NCBI GenBank assembly: GCA_030057555.1
Contig: JASGUU010000012.1
Coordinates: 1-47,500, forward strand
DNA: 47,500 nucleotides
DNA from: Bacillota bacterium
Lineage (GTDB): Bacteria > Bacillota > Clostridia > Saccharofermentanales > Fastidiosipilaceae
Direction of reading: 5' to 3'
Shown here: positions 16,425 to 25,692 of the stretch, in pieces
How the letters are laid out: every line of letters starts with the position of its first letter
Numbering within the stretch: position 1 is the stretch's first letter
Notes under the pieces: generated by a model
Database searches by the model: none
What the model was told of the DNA's origin: nothing
Seen by the model: only the letters and a program-made list of their open reading frames with translations
Position numbers and translations under genes: made by a program

Positions 16425-17429
16425 TTATCTTCCTTTCATGCAGGCAAAGATCGCCGCCTGCCGTCCGTTCACCAGTATGTCCCAGCGTCCCGCGATCTGA
16501 AAGCCCTCTGCCTCCGCCGCCTGCTGCCACTGCGCCACCGCCCCGCTCAGCAGGATAAGCCGCCCTCTGTCCCTGAGCACCCGTCCCGCCTCAGCCACAA
16601 AGTCGCGGTAGAGCCCCGCCACATCGATCGCCTCATACAAACCCCAGGGCGGATCCGTCACGATGGCGTCCACCGACCCGTCCGGGATCGCCTCCAGCCG
16701 CCTGGCGTCGGCCACCATCCCCACGAAGCGCGCCTCCTGCGGCCAGCTGTCAACACGAGCGGCATCCATATCACTGAGATACATGCGTTTAAAGGCAAAG
16801 TCCGCCGCCGCCCGCCCAATCGCCCCGCTGCCGGCAAAGGGATCAAGCAGCACCTCCCCTGCCCGCGGCCGGGCCAGTGCCACAAGCAGCCAGGCAAGTT
16901 CCGGCCGCAGCTCTCCCGGTGCGAGATCGCGCTCCGTGCGTCGCTGCCGCGCAAGCCGCCGTCCATACCACGCCGCCCCGCTGCGCCTCGTGATATACCA
17001 GAACTCCGTGTCCGGGTTCACCCGGTCCGGCCTGGCCCCCGTCGCCTCCGCGACAATTCGTTCCGCCCGCGCCATCGTCTCTGGCGCCACCCGCGTGAGC
17101 CGCCCCTCGTGCTGGAAGCGCAGCCGGAAGGTCCCCTCGACCTGCCCATGGCTCAGTCGCCGCCTGCCGACCTCCTCCACCAGCCGCTCGAAGGGCAGGG
17201 CCCGCCCCTCGTAGAGCAGGCGAAAGAGATTGTTGAACAGGGGCACGGTCACGAGCTCCGCCTCCGCCCCCGCATAGTCAAAGAGCACATAGCCCGGCTC
17301 GATATGCCGCAGCCTCGCTCCGGGCAGCACCCGCGGCAGCAGCGACCCGACGAGCGGCTCGATCCCCGACATAAACGAGGCCAGATAGCGCCGTCCCCCG
17401 CTACGCCGGTTCCGCTTCGCGGCAGGCAT
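16425..17429 (-). CDS. RNA methylase-like SAM-dependent methyltransferase
   Basis: This predicted nucleic-acid N-methyltransferase of the Trm11/RlmL-like group has about 334 residues. The N-terminal region contains YLASFMSGIEP and may be a THUMP-like RNA-binding domain. The C-terminal Rossmann domain has LDPFAGSGAIG (about 195-205, SAM binding) and VTDPPWGLYE (about 257-266, the DPPW/NPPY catalytic motif for N-methylation). I set the start at the ATG at 17429, preceded by GAGG and overlapping the upstream gene by 29 bp. The likely target is tRNA or rRNA guanosine. Its place inside a sugar operon looks incidental. Confidence 0.78.
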   Translation of the reverse strand: MPAAKRNRRSGGRRYLASFMSGIEPLVGSLLPRVLPGARLRHIEPGYVLFDYAGAEAELVTVPLFNNLFRLLYEGRALPFERLVEEVGRRRLSHGQVEGTFRLRFQHEGRLTRVAPETMARAERIVAEATGARPDRVNPDTEFWYITRRSGAAWYGRRLARQRRTERDLAPGELRPELAWLLVALARPRAGEVLLDPFAGSGAIGRAAADFAFKRMYLSDMDAARVDSWPQEARFVGMVADARRLEAIPDGSVDAIVTDPPWGLYEAIDVAGLYRDFVAEAGRVLRDRGRLILLSGAVAQWQQAAEAEGFQIAGRWDILVNGRQAAIFACMKGR

Positions 17430-18474
17430 CGAAAAAGGCCTCGATATTCTCCGGTGGCACCTCCGGCTCGAGCACATGGGTCGGCGACAGGATCAGCCCC
17501 CCGTCCCGCCCCAGCTCCCGGCGGCTGTGGCGCACCGCCTCACGCACCCCCGCCGCATCGGCGAAGGGCATCGTCGTCTGCGTCCCGATGGTCCCGTCAA
17601 AGACCAGTTTGTCTCCATAGCGCCGCTTCAGCTCCACGACATCCAGGCACTCGGGCTGCAGCGGGTTCAGGATGTCAACGCCGATCTCGATCAGCTCGGG
17701 GATGATGGTTTCTATGTTGCCGTCGCTGTGGTACCAGATTTTGATATCGGGATGGATGGCTTTCGCCGCGGCGTAGACTTCGGCCCAGCGCGACTTGATA
17801 AAGCGCCGCCAGAGTTCGGGCGCGAACATCAGCGCCCGCTGATTCGCCACATCATCGCCGGTATAGAGGATATCCACCCCTGCCCTGGCCGCCGCCCGCG
17901 CCTTCGCGAGATTCCGCTCCTGCACGCGGTCGAGTACGTAGTCGCAGATCTCCGGCGCCTCGATCATGTCCATCAGGAACTCTGTGTAGCCGCGAATCTG
18001 CCAGGAATCCTCATAGAGATGCGTCAGGTGCATCCCGGCAACCCGCCCGGCCCGATGCGCCGCCTCCACCTCGGCCGCCAGATGCGCTTCCGAGAAACCC
18101 GCGACCGAAGGATAGGGGAAATCCATCACCTCCGCCAGCGTCGTGGCTTCCCGCAGCGGGCTCAGATAGGAAGTGAAGTGATAAAGGCTCCCGGGCGTCT
18201 CCAGCACGCCGAGGTGATTGATGAAGGCCCCGGGCTTCTTTTCAACCTTTGCAAAATACTTCCCGAAGTCCGGCTTCTCCCAGCCTGCGGGCGGCCTGAG
18301 CGCCACATCCACCGGCCGGAACATGCCGAAGCGCCGGCCGAGGTCCTCCCTCTCATCCACCCCGAGCCAGGCGCGGAAGCGCGTCTCCATCGGCGGCGTG
18401 AAGTTCGCGTAGTAGAGGAAGCGCTCCTGCCTCTCGCGGCGCATCGTGCGCCTGAACTGTTCCAGCTGGTTCAT
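17401..18474 (-). CDS. Uroporphyrinogen decarboxylase (UroD) family protein, copy 1
   Basis: This 357-residue protein has the UroD/MtaA-like TIM-barrel fold. Recognisable parts are GVDILYTGDDVANQRALMFAPELWRRFI, KIWYHSDGNIETIIPELIEIGVDILNPLQPE (read as separate segments) and FDGTIGTQTTMPF. Such proteins in anaerobes are often corrinoid-dependent methyltransferases or of unknown sugar-associated function rather than heme enzymes, and no heme genes are nearby. The ATG at 18474 lies just after the argJ stop. A second distant member is at 29965-31092. Confidence 0.8.
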   Translation of the reverse strand: MNQLEQFRRTMRRERQERFLYYANFTPPMETRFRAWLGVDEREDLGRRFGMFRPVDVALRPPAGWEKPDFGKYFAKVEKKPGAFINHLGVLETPGSLYHFTSYLSPLREATTLAEVMDFPYPSVAGFSEAHLAAEVEAAHRAGRVAGMHLTHLYEDSWQIRGYTEFLMDMIEAPEICDYVLDRVQERNLAKARAAARAGVDILYTGDDVANQRALMFAPELWRRFIKSRWAEVYAAAKAIHPDIKIWYHSDGNIETIIPELIEIGVDILNPLQPECLDVVELKRRYGDKLVFDGTIGTQTTMPFADAAGVREAVRHSRRELGRDGGLILSPTHVLEPEVPPENIEAFFDACREAEPA

Positions 18475-18481
18475 GGTCCCG

Positions 18482-19690
18482 CTAGGAGCGGTAGCTCCCG
18501 TTGATCGACACATAGTCGTGGCTGAAGTCACAGGTCCAGTAGCGGGTCTGGCAGCTGCCCGCGTGGAGATCGACCGTCACTACGATCTCCTCAGCCTGGA
18601 GGATCTCAAGCGCCCGCCCCTCGTCGAAGTCTGTCGCCATCCCGTTACGGCAGAACTCGAGGTCACCGATGTGAATCGTGACCAGGTCGGGGTCGAAGTC
18701 GACGCCGGCATAGCCGGCAGCCGTCAGAATGCGGCCCCAGTTGGCGTCCTCGCCGTAGATCATGGTCTTAAAGAGCGGCGAACGCGCGATCGAGCTGGCA
18801 ATCTGGACTGCATCCGCGTCGGTCATGGCTCCGCGGACCCGGATTTCGATGAGCTTGGTGGCGCCCTCGCCGTCACGGGCGAGCTGTCGGGTCAGTTCGA
18901 TCGCCAGGGCATCGAGCTCGGACTGCACGGCCGCGGCCGTTTCGCTGTCGGGATCGCTGATCTCGGGATTGCCGGCCTCCCCGGAGGCCAGCAGGACAAC
19001 CATGTCGCAGACCGACATGTCGCCGTCAACCGAGAGGCGGTTGAAGCTGCGGTCCGCCGCGCGCCTGAGCATGGTCTGAAGACAGGCCGGTGCGATCGCG
19101 AGATCGGTCAGCAGCACCGCTATCATGGTGGCCATATTGGGATGAATCATGCCCGAGCCCTTGGCCATGCCGGCCAGCGTACAGGCGCAGCCGTCGATAA
19201 CGGCTGTCCGGCGCTCGAGCTTGCGGTGGGTGTCGGTCGTGCGGATGGCCTCCGCCGCCGCCTCGAAGCCGCTCTCGTCCGCCGTCAGCCCGGCCGCGGC
19301 AGCTTCGATCCCGGCGGCCATGGCCTCCATGGGCAGGCGGAAGCCGATAACACCGGTCGATGCCGTGAGCACCGTTTCAGCGCGGGCAGAGGGGATGGCT
19401 GCGGCAACGAGTTCCGCAACGCGCTCCGCATCCCTTTCACCATCGGGTCCCACACAGGCATTCGCATTGCCGGAGTTGATCAGCAGGGCCTGGACAGGGG
19501 CACCGGCTCCGAGCACCCTGATGGAACGCTGCAGGGAATGCCCCTTGACCACGTTACGTGTTGCGATGAGTGCACCCCGGGCCCCGGCCTCACAGACCAG
19601 CAGCGCGAGGTCGGGAGCGCCGTTTTTTTTGATCCCTGCCGCGGTACCGGCTGCGATGAAGCCCGGAACGAATGCCTTCTGAACCGCCAT
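18482..19690 (-). CDS. argJ: Bifunctional ornithine acetyltransferase / N-acetylglutamate synthase
   Basis: ArgJ transfers the acetyl group of N-acetylornithine to glutamate in arginine biosynthesis. The 402-residue protein shows INSGNANACVG (71-81), the KGSGMI motif and NMATM with Thr188, the self-cleavage site that generates the alpha and beta chains and the N-terminal nucleophile. The start is the ATG at 19690, preceded by GGAGG at 8 nt. It is the first gene of the minus-strand run that continues with UroD-like, methylase, isomerase and oxidoreductase genes. No other arg gene is in the window. Confidence 0.93.
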   Translation of the reverse strand: MAVQKAFVPGFIAAGTAAGIKKNGAPDLALLVCEAGARGALIATRNVVKGHSLQRSIRVLGAGAPVQALLINSGNANACVGPDGERDAERVAELVAAAIPSARAETVLTASTGVIGFRLPMEAMAAGIEAAAAGLTADESGFEAAAEAIRTTDTHRKLERRTAVIDGCACTLAGMAKGSGMIHPNMATMIAVLLTDLAIAPACLQTMLRRAADRSFNRLSVDGDMSVCDMVVLLASGEAGNPEISDPDSETAAAVQSELDALAIELTRQLARDGEGATKLIEIRVRGAMTDADAVQIASSIARSPLFKTMIYGEDANWGRILTAAGYAGVDFDPDLVTIHIGDLEFCRNGMATDFDEGRALEILQAEEIVVTVDLHAGSCQTRYWTCDFSHDYVSINGSYRS

Positions 19691-19898
19691 CCTCTGTTCC
19701 TCCATGTTCCAAAACAAATCCGGGGCTGAGCCGGCCGACGACCGGCGGCCAGTACCTGACGACAGGCTTCGCAGAACCCCTCAGCGAGAGGATACCACGC
19801 AGCCGCAGTGTCCGGCAGGCAGATCAGGATCCGCCCGGGGCGGATAGCGGCAGAACACGTCAACTCCACCGGGAACTGATCCGCGGCATGCTGCTTCC

Positions 19899-20795
19899 AT
19901 GAAACACTACAGATCACACTTCAGCGCCCTGGCTTACTGGCCCGTCCCGCTCGCGCACGAGTTCTTCCGGGAACAGATTCGCGAAGCCGGTGACAAACAA
20001 CAGCTCATCCTCGACCGCGGCGGGCGCACGCGGCGGGGTGACCACCAGCATATCCTCTGCAGCACTCCGATTCCCGACGGCGGTCTTCTGCACCGACGGG
20101 ACATGGGGATTGTCTCACCCGAAATGCTCTTCGTACAGCTCGCAAACGAGCTCGATGACATTGAGCTGATCATCCTTGGCGACCTCCTCTGTTCACGGCC
20201 CGACCGCTACCGGACCCCTGCCCTGACACGGCACCGGCGCCTCTTCGACTTCGCCACAGCGGCATATGGGCTGCGCGGCCGCAGGCGGGCGCTCGAGGCT
20301 CTGCGCTATGTCAAAGAGGATGCCAGCTCGATCATGGAGGTTTTCCTGGACCTGCTGATCGGCCTGCCGAACTATTTAGGCGGCCTCGGGATCACGGGCG
20401 GCGTCCTTAACGCCCCCGTCCCGCTGACCGCCGAGAGCAGCGTAGCCCTGCGTCAGCACATATGCTATATCGACTATGCTTTCCCCGAACAGCGTATAGG
20501 CTACGAATACCAGGGCCAGTATCACGACCGCAACACCGACCACGATTCGAGCCGCGCGATGGCACTGCAGAGGATGGGCTATACCATCGTTACTGTCACC
20601 AGATCCCAGCTCTATGACGACAGGCGCCGTGCCCAGCTGCTGGAGCACTGCCTCAAGCTGCACGGAAAGCGCTGGCAGCTGCGGACGGAGAAATACCCTG
20701 CCGCTCACCGGAACATCATCGCGAAACTGCCGCGCCGCAGTGCCCCACATGTTGCTGACAACATCAGTCAGGCTGCGAACCGGTCAGATGGGTAG
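19899..20795 (+). CDS. DUF559-like (restriction-endonuclease-fold) protein
   Basis: This 298-residue protein has a C-terminal half fitting the DUF559 pattern common in AbiEi-associated proteins: SIMEVFLDLLIGLP (conserved Glu147), CYIDYAFPEQRIGYEYQGQYHD (Asp192, Glu203 and His209, read in two parts) and MGYTIVTVTRSQLYDD near the end. This is a PD-(D/E)XK-like nuclease fold with possibly altered catalytic residues. The N-terminal half is not recognised. It is divergent from argJ and is followed by the 98-bp repeat. Function is unknown; a DNA-processing or toxin-antitoxin-related role is only an inference. Confidence 0.55.
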   Translation: MKHYRSHFSALAYWPVPLAHEFFREQIREAGDKQQLILDRGGRTRRGDHQHILCSTPIPDGGLLHRRDMGIVSPEMLFVQLANELDDIELIILGDLLCSRPDRYRTPALTRHRRLFDFATAAYGLRGRRRALEALRYVKEDASSIMEVFLDLLIGLPNYLGGLGITGGVLNAPVPLTAESSVALRQHICYIDYAFPEQRIGYEYQGQYHDRNTDHDSSRAMALQRMGYTIVTVTRSQLYDDRRRAQLLEHCLKLHGKRWQLRTEKYPAAHRNIIAKLPRRSAPHVADNISQAANRSDG

Positions 20796-20810
20796 AGTAC
20801 CCAGTTAATG

Positions 20811-20908
20811 GCTGAGCAAATAAACGACTTATACACGGAAAAGCGTGTATAAGTTGTTTTATTGAGCAATACCGGCGCTTAATTCACAATAATACAAGTT
20901 ATACACGG
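20811..20908. repeat. 98-bp dispersed intergenic repeat, copy 1
   Basis: It shares an ordered set of blocks with 35615-35712: GCTGAGCAA, CTTATACACG, ATAA.TTG, TAT.GAGCA, AATAAT.CAAGTTAT and a terminal AC. Overall length is the same in both. Copy 1 contains a strong hairpin, copy 2 a degenerate one. It lies between the convergent DUF559-like and mnmA genes. Confidence 0.7.
20827..20854. terminator. Bidirectional terminator-like hairpin within the repeat
   Basis: ACTTATACACG-GAAAAG-CGTGTATAAGT is a perfect 11-bp stem with a 6-nt loop, followed on the plus strand by TGTTTTATT. It lies 32 bp after the plus-strand DUF559-like gene and downstream of mnmA on the minus strand. The stem is AT-rich, so termination strength is uncertain. 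Confidence 0.5.
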
Positions 20909-21082
20909 CCTTTTTGCACACAAATCGAATTATTGATCAAGCCAAATCCCACCGCATGCGAAATGACGGTTCGTACAGGCCGAACACAGCATACCGGCTC
21001 ACTGTCCGGCCTCCGCCGCTGCAGCAGAAACACGATGCCGGCACATTTCAGGACGCTGCACCTGACCGCCGGACCGCAGCGC

Positions 21083-22165
21083 TCACGATTTGCTCCCCTC
21101 GATGATCCCCCCGGCCAGAATCAGTCCGTCCCCATCATAGAGAACGAGGGCCTGGCCCGGTGCCGGCGCCGGAATCGCATCCTGCGGTTCCACTCGAACC
21201 CGCCCTCCCGCGAGCGGCGTCACCAGAGCCGGCTGCTCCTTCTGCCGGTAGCGCATCCGCACGAGGCAGCCGAACGCGTGCGCCGGCCGGGCCAGCGAAA
21301 CCCAGTTCATCCCACCCGCCTCCACCTGCCGCACCAGCATCTGGGCGGCCGTCGCGAGCACAACCTGGTTTTTCTCCACATCGAGATGGCGGACATAAAG
21401 CGGCTCCGCGGCCGCGATACCCAGACCCCGCCGCTGTCCTACGGTATAGTTCGACAGCCCCTCATGACGGCCCAGCACGCGCCCGGCGAGGTCGACAAAG
21501 TCGCCCGCCGCCTCAGCCACCCCGCGCTCCCGGAGCAGAAAAGCACGATAGTCGCCATCAGGAATGAAACAGATATCCTGTGAGTCCGTTTGAGCGGCAT
21601 TCACGAGGCCAGCCGCCCGCGCCCGCTCCCGGATCGCGGCCTTCTCGAGCCCGCCACAGGGCAGCAGCAGCCGGGCCAGCTGCTCCTGCCGCAGCCAGGC
21701 CAGCATGTAGGCCTGGTCGCGCGACGAATCCACTCCGCGCCGGAGCTGCTCGCGCCCGCTCACGACATCACGCCGCACCCGCGCATAGTGTCCCGTCGCC
21801 ACCCAGTCGCAGCCGTTGGCCTCCGCTGCTGTCAGCAGCTCGGCCACCTTCACGTCACGGTTGCAGCGAAAACAGGGGTTCGGCGTCCAGCCCCGCGCAT
21901 AGCTCTCCACGAAAGGCCGTACGATCCGCTCCCGGAACAGCCGGCGCCGATCGAGCACCTCATGCCGGATGCCCAGCTCCAGCGCCACCCTCTCCGCCCG
22001 CGCGATCTCCTCCTCCGCGGCCTGATCGAGCAGCAAAGTCACTGCGACGACTTCCGCCCCAGCTTCCCGCAGCAGCAGCCCGGCCACAGCCGAATCCACA
22101 CCACCGCTCAGGGCCAGCAGCACCCGCGCCCCGCAGAGATCATCACGTTCCCGCTTCATCACCAT
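21083..22165 (-). CDS. mnmA: tRNA-uridine 2-sulfurtransferase MnmA
   Basis: MnmA makes the 2-thio group of wobble U34 in tRNA Lys, Glu and Gln. The protein has 360 residues from the ATG at 22165, the usual family length. It shows the PP-loop LALSGGVDSAV (18-27), NPCFRCNRDVK with the first catalytic Cys98, ATGHYARV, DSQDICFIPDG with Cys199 and TVGQRRGLGI. A second ATG two codons later (22159) is equally possible; neither has a clear Shine-Dalgarno. The longer upstream frame is out of line with the family and rejected. Confidence 0.93.
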   Translation of the reverse strand: MVMKRERDDLCGARVLLALSGGVDSAVAGLLLREAGAEVVAVTLLLDQAAEEEIARAERVALELGIRHEVLDRRRLFRERIVRPFVESYARGWTPNPCFRCNRDVKVAELLTAAEANGCDWVATGHYARVRRDVVSGREQLRRGVDSSRDQAYMLAWLRQEQLARLLLPCGGLEKAAIRERARAAGLVNAAQTDSQDICFIPDGDYRAFLLRERGVAEAAGDFVDLAGRVLGRHEGLSNYTVGQRRGLGIAAAEPLYVRHLDVEKNQVVLATAAQMLVRQVEAGGMNWVSLARPAHAFGCLVRMRYRQKEQPALVTPLAGGRVRVEPQDAIPAPAPGQALVLYDGDGLILAGGIIEGSKS

Positions 22166-22466
22166 GACTGCAATAGTAAACGAAAAGAGCGGCCCGTTCC
22201 CGGAACACCGCCCTCTTTCGCTCTGTAAACACACCCTGTCCGCACCGAAGCAGGCCACCCAAGCAGGCCCACAGCCACTGCCTGCCGGAGAAGGCAGCAG
22301 GCTCAACACAGCATCGCACCGCTGCCACACCGCACCTTCGCGGCACCATGCCACCACCGCCTCCAGCTCACGCTCCCCGCAGCCCTGCCGGTGTCAGGCC
22401 GGCACAGTCCGCCCCCGGGCCGGGCCGTCAGGCAAAAGGCTGCCTGACGCGCACCCGGGCATCAGG
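22166..22466. other. Intergenic region between mnmA and the SIS gene
   Basis: No gene is seen. The DNA is GC-rich with a clear inverted repeat at 22426-22449. The promoter of mnmA should lie in the left third, but no good boxes are visible. Confidence 0.5.
22426..22449 (-). terminator. Hairpin downstream of the SIS-domain gene
   Basis: CGTCAGGCA and TGCCTGACG form a perfect 9-bp stem with a 6-nt loop, beginning 17 nt beyond the SIS gene stop on the minus strand. There is no following U-tract, so it may protect the 3' end rather than terminate. Confidence 0.4.
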
Positions 22467-23195
22467 CTACATGTAGTGAATCTGGTCCTTGTACGCCTCG
22501 AACATGCGGTCGTTGTACTCGTCACCGCCCGGCATGTTCGCACTCATCAGCACCGGCACGTGCACGCCGCGTTCGATCAGCAGCTCCACCGTCTTTTCGA
22601 TCAGGGCGCTGGCGATAATGCCACCCATCACAGTCGAGGTCGGCGCCACCTTCGCCGGCAGCTCCGGGAACGACAGGCAGGCGTCTCCCGGCTCTCCGCA
22701 GTTGTCGATCACAACCTCGCCGAGCTCGTAGAGCAGTTTCCCGGAAGGATGCCGCGATTCGCTGTGCTCCGAGAAGGCCAGGTTTGTGATCACGATCACG
22801 TGCGCTCCGAGCTCATTCGCTGCCAGTGCGGCATCGATCATGACCGTGTTGCGCCCCGAGACCGAGTGCAGGATGACAACATCGCCCTCTCCTACACCCC
22901 GATAGCGGATCAGGTCGGCACCGTAACGCTCATAACGCTCCATCTGAGAGCTCAGCGTAAACGGCATCACATCAAGATCCATGCCCGGAGCGGAGATCGG
23001 GTTGATGACGGCCAGTCCGCCGGTGCGGTAGACCATGTCCTTGGCCACCAGATTGGCGTGTGTTGTCCCAAAGGCCCAGATGCACTTCTTCTTCTCGATG
23101 GCCTCGGCCATCAGTTCCGCTGCACTGGTGATGGTTTCCGTTTCCTGCTGCTCCAGCTGTTCCAGCATGTTACGAATATGATCGTAAAACCGCAT
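22467..23195 (-). CDS. SIS-domain sugar-phosphate isomerase/binding protein
   Basis: This 242-residue protein has the SIS fold of the SIS_2 type. It shows IWAFGTTHANLVAKDM (phosphosugar loop area), GDVVILHSVSGRNTVMIDAALAANELGAHVIVITN (SIS core with the Ser/Thr-rich loop, read in parts) and an LLYELGEVVIDNCG segment typical of this group. Relatives act on or sense phosphorylated amino sugars. The partner gene upstream encodes a DUF5107 protein. No exact substrate can be given. Confidence 0.82.
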   Translation of the reverse strand: MRFYDHIRNMLEQLEQQETETITSAAELMAEAIEKKKCIWAFGTTHANLVAKDMVYRTGGLAVINPISAPGMDLDVMPFTLSSQMERYERYGADLIRYRGVGEGDVVILHSVSGRNTVMIDAALAANELGAHVIVITNLAFSEHSESRHPSGKLLYELGEVVIDNCGEPGDACLSFPELPAKVAPTSTVMGGIIASALIEKTVELLIERGVHVPVLMSANMPGGDEYNDRMFEAYKDQIHYM

Positions 23196-23287
23196 CTTAC
23201 CCTCCTCCGGTCTGCTCGGGAATCCCAGGGATCCCGAAGCGGCTGCTCACTATGGTACCCGCATGCACGGGCACGGCCGACAGTTCC

Positions 23288-25318
23288 TCAGGTACGCATG
23301 CGAAAGTCGAGATGCGCCGGAATCGGCCAGCGGCAAATCGCCGTCCGACGCGCCTGATCCTCATCCAGTCCTGCGAGCTCTTCCGCATGTTTCTTTTTCT
23401 GCAAAGCCACCCAGATGTCCGACAGCAGCACTTCGCCCTCACGGACATCCGCGATCTCCAGCTCCGGGTCACTCAGAATCGCCTCGGCCCGCTCCAGTTC
23501 CCCGGTTTCCACCAGCGCCTCGGCCAGCAGGATCCGCGGCCTGTCCGCCGCCTGCAGCCGGGCGGGCATCGCGTCATAAAGCCTGACGTAATCAGCCTGG
23601 CGCCCGTTCCGGATCAGCGCCCGGCCGGCCTCAATCGCGAGCGGCAGAATCGGCCGTTCCTGATAGGCCCGGTAGAGCAGCTCCGTCGCCTCAACCGCCT
23701 CGCCCCGCTGCAGCAGCAGGACCGCCAGATTGCGTCTGGCCCAGGCATTGGGCCACGCCTCTTCGGACTTTCTGAAGGCCTCCATGGCTCCGTCGACATC
23801 ACTCGCCGCATAGCGCATGACGCCGAGCTGCAGCCAGCCCTGCCAGTGGGCCGAATCACCGCGCGCCACGGATCGCTCGAGCATATCGCGCCAGTCGCTC
23901 TGCGTCAGATAGGCGTGGGGCTCCTCCGCGGGACTGCCCTCGGGCAGAACGCCGGTCCGCAGCAGCGTGAGCCAGGGCGCCTGCTCGGCTCCCAGCGTTT
24001 CGGGTCCAAAAGCTGCTGCTTCGGAGGCAAAGCACCGGGCCGCCTCCCCGCCCGCCGCCCGCCGCGCGAGTTCGAGCGCCGCCCAGCCGCTGCCCCGTGC
24101 CGGCCAGGCCTCCAGCTCCCGGCCCTCGGCCGCCAGCAGATCCCGGCTCTCCGCGAAGATCCTGTCCAGCTCCGCACGTGGAAGATCCGTTTCCAGCTGC
24201 CTGTCAGCCGCGCGCCAGGCCGCTTCCCACTCGCCATGGGCGAGTGCGGGATCCAGCTTGACCGCTCCATATGCTTCGAGCCAGTCCCAGACCGCTCCGC
24301 CCGGCAGCGGCAGATGCTGCATCTGCGTCTTCGCGAGGCCCGCCTGCGTCTCCAGGTAGGCCCTTCCCGGTTCGGCCAGGAAATCCTGCCAGCGCAGGCC
24401 GCCGGGCCCGGTGCCCCAGCGGAAAAGCTTGCGCCCGATCAGGCGGTCGGTCGAAGTCTGTATGAGTCCGTAGCCGTCACTGTCAACGGCCGCCTCCCAT
24501 TTGCGCATCCCGTCGTCAATATCAAAGAACCAGTCACCCGAGTGCTTCGCCCGCACCGGGTAGCTGAGATCCACACCGTCTTCCAGCGGTACCTCTGTCA
24601 ACGTGACACCGCGCCCGTAACCATAGGCATAGGCCCTGTTCGCAGGAGCCAGGACCCGCGTCCCGTCCTGAAGCTCGACAGCCATGTTGGACCACCAGTA
24701 AATCGGCGTCACGGTCTCGCGCGTGTTCACCAGGCGCACGCGCACCATGAGAAACTTCGACTCTGCAGGCAGCCAGGCGTCGATCTGATAGGAGACCTCG
24801 CGCACCCGTTCCCACTCATACATGCGCAGCACCGGCGTGCCGTCCGGCAGCTCGAGCACCGCCACATGCAGCGGCGAAAGCGTAAAGGGCGTATGCCCTG
24901 TCATGCCGATATTCCACTCGACCCCGCCGCTCGTCCAGGCGTTGCGCAGAGCCAGATTGGCCGGCTGAAAGACGGGATTTGCATGCAGAAGATCCCGGCC
25001 CGTCGTCCGGTCATGGAGATTCCAGAGCTTGCCGCCATACTGCGGCGTGAAGGTCGCGGTCAGGTAGCGGTTCTCGAGAACGACAACCGGCATCTCGGCC
25101 TCGCAGCGCCGACGGCTGTAGCCATCCTGCAGGCGATAGGGCAGGATGGTATGCACCTTTCCATAATGAAAGTAGGGGCGCTGCCGCTCCGGGATGGAAT
25201 CATCCAGCTGAACCCGAGCATGGGGATCCAGTACCGGCCTCATGTCCGGCAGTGGATTTTCACGTCCCAGATCAGCCATTGGCAGCCGGATGCTGCCCCT
25301 GCGCAGAACACAACCCAT
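23288..25318 (-). CDS. DUF5107 protein with C-terminal TPR-like repeats
   Basis: This 676-residue protein has an N-terminal half of the DUF5107 type, a galactose-mutarotase-like beta fold associated with carbohydrate handling. Typical segments are YGGKLWNLHDRTTGRDLL, GGVEWNIGMTGH and IYWWSNMAVE. The C-terminal half is helical with tetratricopeptide-like units (WLQLGVMRYAASDVDGAMEAF, WARRNLAVLLLQRGEAVEATELL and so on, in separate repeats). Many relatives are over 1000 residues, so this may be a shortened form. No signal peptide is visible, so it is probably cytoplasmic. The ATG at 25318 has GAGGGAG upstream. Confidence 0.8.
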   Translation of the reverse strand: MGCVLRRGSIRLPMADLGRENPLPDMRPVLDPHARVQLDDSIPERQRPYFHYGKVHTILPYRLQDGYSRRRCEAEMPVVVLENRYLTATFTPQYGGKLWNLHDRTTGRDLLHANPVFQPANLALRNAWTSGGVEWNIGMTGHTPFTLSPLHVAVLELPDGTPVLRMYEWERVREVSYQIDAWLPAESKFLMVRVRLVNTRETVTPIYWWSNMAVELQDGTRVLAPANRAYAYGYGRGVTLTEVPLEDGVDLSYPVRAKHSGDWFFDIDDGMRKWEAAVDSDGYGLIQTSTDRLIGRKLFRWGTGPGGLRWQDFLAEPGRAYLETQAGLAKTQMQHLPLPGGAVWDWLEAYGAVKLDPALAHGEWEAAWRAADRQLETDLPRAELDRIFAESRDLLAAEGRELEAWPARGSGWAALELARRAAGGEAARCFASEAAAFGPETLGAEQAPWLTLLRTGVLPEGSPAEEPHAYLTQSDWRDMLERSVARGDSAHWQGWLQLGVMRYAASDVDGAMEAFRKSEEAWPNAWARRNLAVLLLQRGEAVEATELLYRAYQERPILPLAIEAGRALIRNGRQADYVRLYDAMPARLQAADRPRILLAEALVETGELERAEAILSDPELEIADVREGEVLLSDIWVALQKKKHAEELAGLDEDQARRTAICRWPIPAHLDFRMRT

Positions 25319-25692
25319 GCGCTGGTCTCCCTCGGTTCATCGTTGTCCCGTTGTGGGACCTCCCGCTTGAACGGTTCCAGTTTAGCAGGTATTTACAAGC
25401 GGGCAAGCCATAAGAATTTCATTCATCCGCATTGGACCTGAACAAATCGCCTGAATACCGTCGTTCCACGCAAACAGAGCTTTCTGACACCATTCTCTGC
25501 CGGCTCGACCCCTATCGTGTCCGCCAGCAGGTACGAAAAAGCGCCTGTTTCCCGTGCTGTTCTATTTTGACTGCTCAAGCTTTATGGGCTTTCCCTTGAC
25601 GCGACTGGGCAGAAAGCCTATATATTGAACTCAGGTTTGTATTCCCCGAGCCTTTCCCTGCAGTGCCTGCAGGGAGCAGAAAGAGGTGGACA
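25319..25692. other. Divergent promoter region, DUF5107 gene and hyd operon
   Basis: There is no gene. It holds a good promoter for hydC and a weaker candidate for the minus-strand gene (TTGCCC at 25406-25401 and TAAACT at 25384-25379, 16-bp spacing). The rest shows nothing recognisable. Confidence 0.5.
25596..25624 (+). promoter_or_regulatory. Sigma-70/A promoter of the hydCBA operon
   Basis: TTGACG (25596-25601) and TATATA (25619-25624) are separated by exactly 17 bp, both 5/6 matches. The predicted transcript start is about 60 nt before the hydC ATG. Confidence 0.65.

Noticed and set aside
20829-20908. Cluster of DnaA boxes (TTATACAC-like) suggesting an origin
   Set aside because: The motifs end in G or differ from TTATNCACA and are part of a dispersed repeat with a hairpin. 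No dnaA, dnaN or AT-rich unwinding region is present.
23252-25441. 729-codon plus-strand ORF opposite the DUF5107 gene
   Set aside because: It is a shadow frame of GC-rich coding DNA. The minus-strand protein has recognisable domain segments and a good start site.
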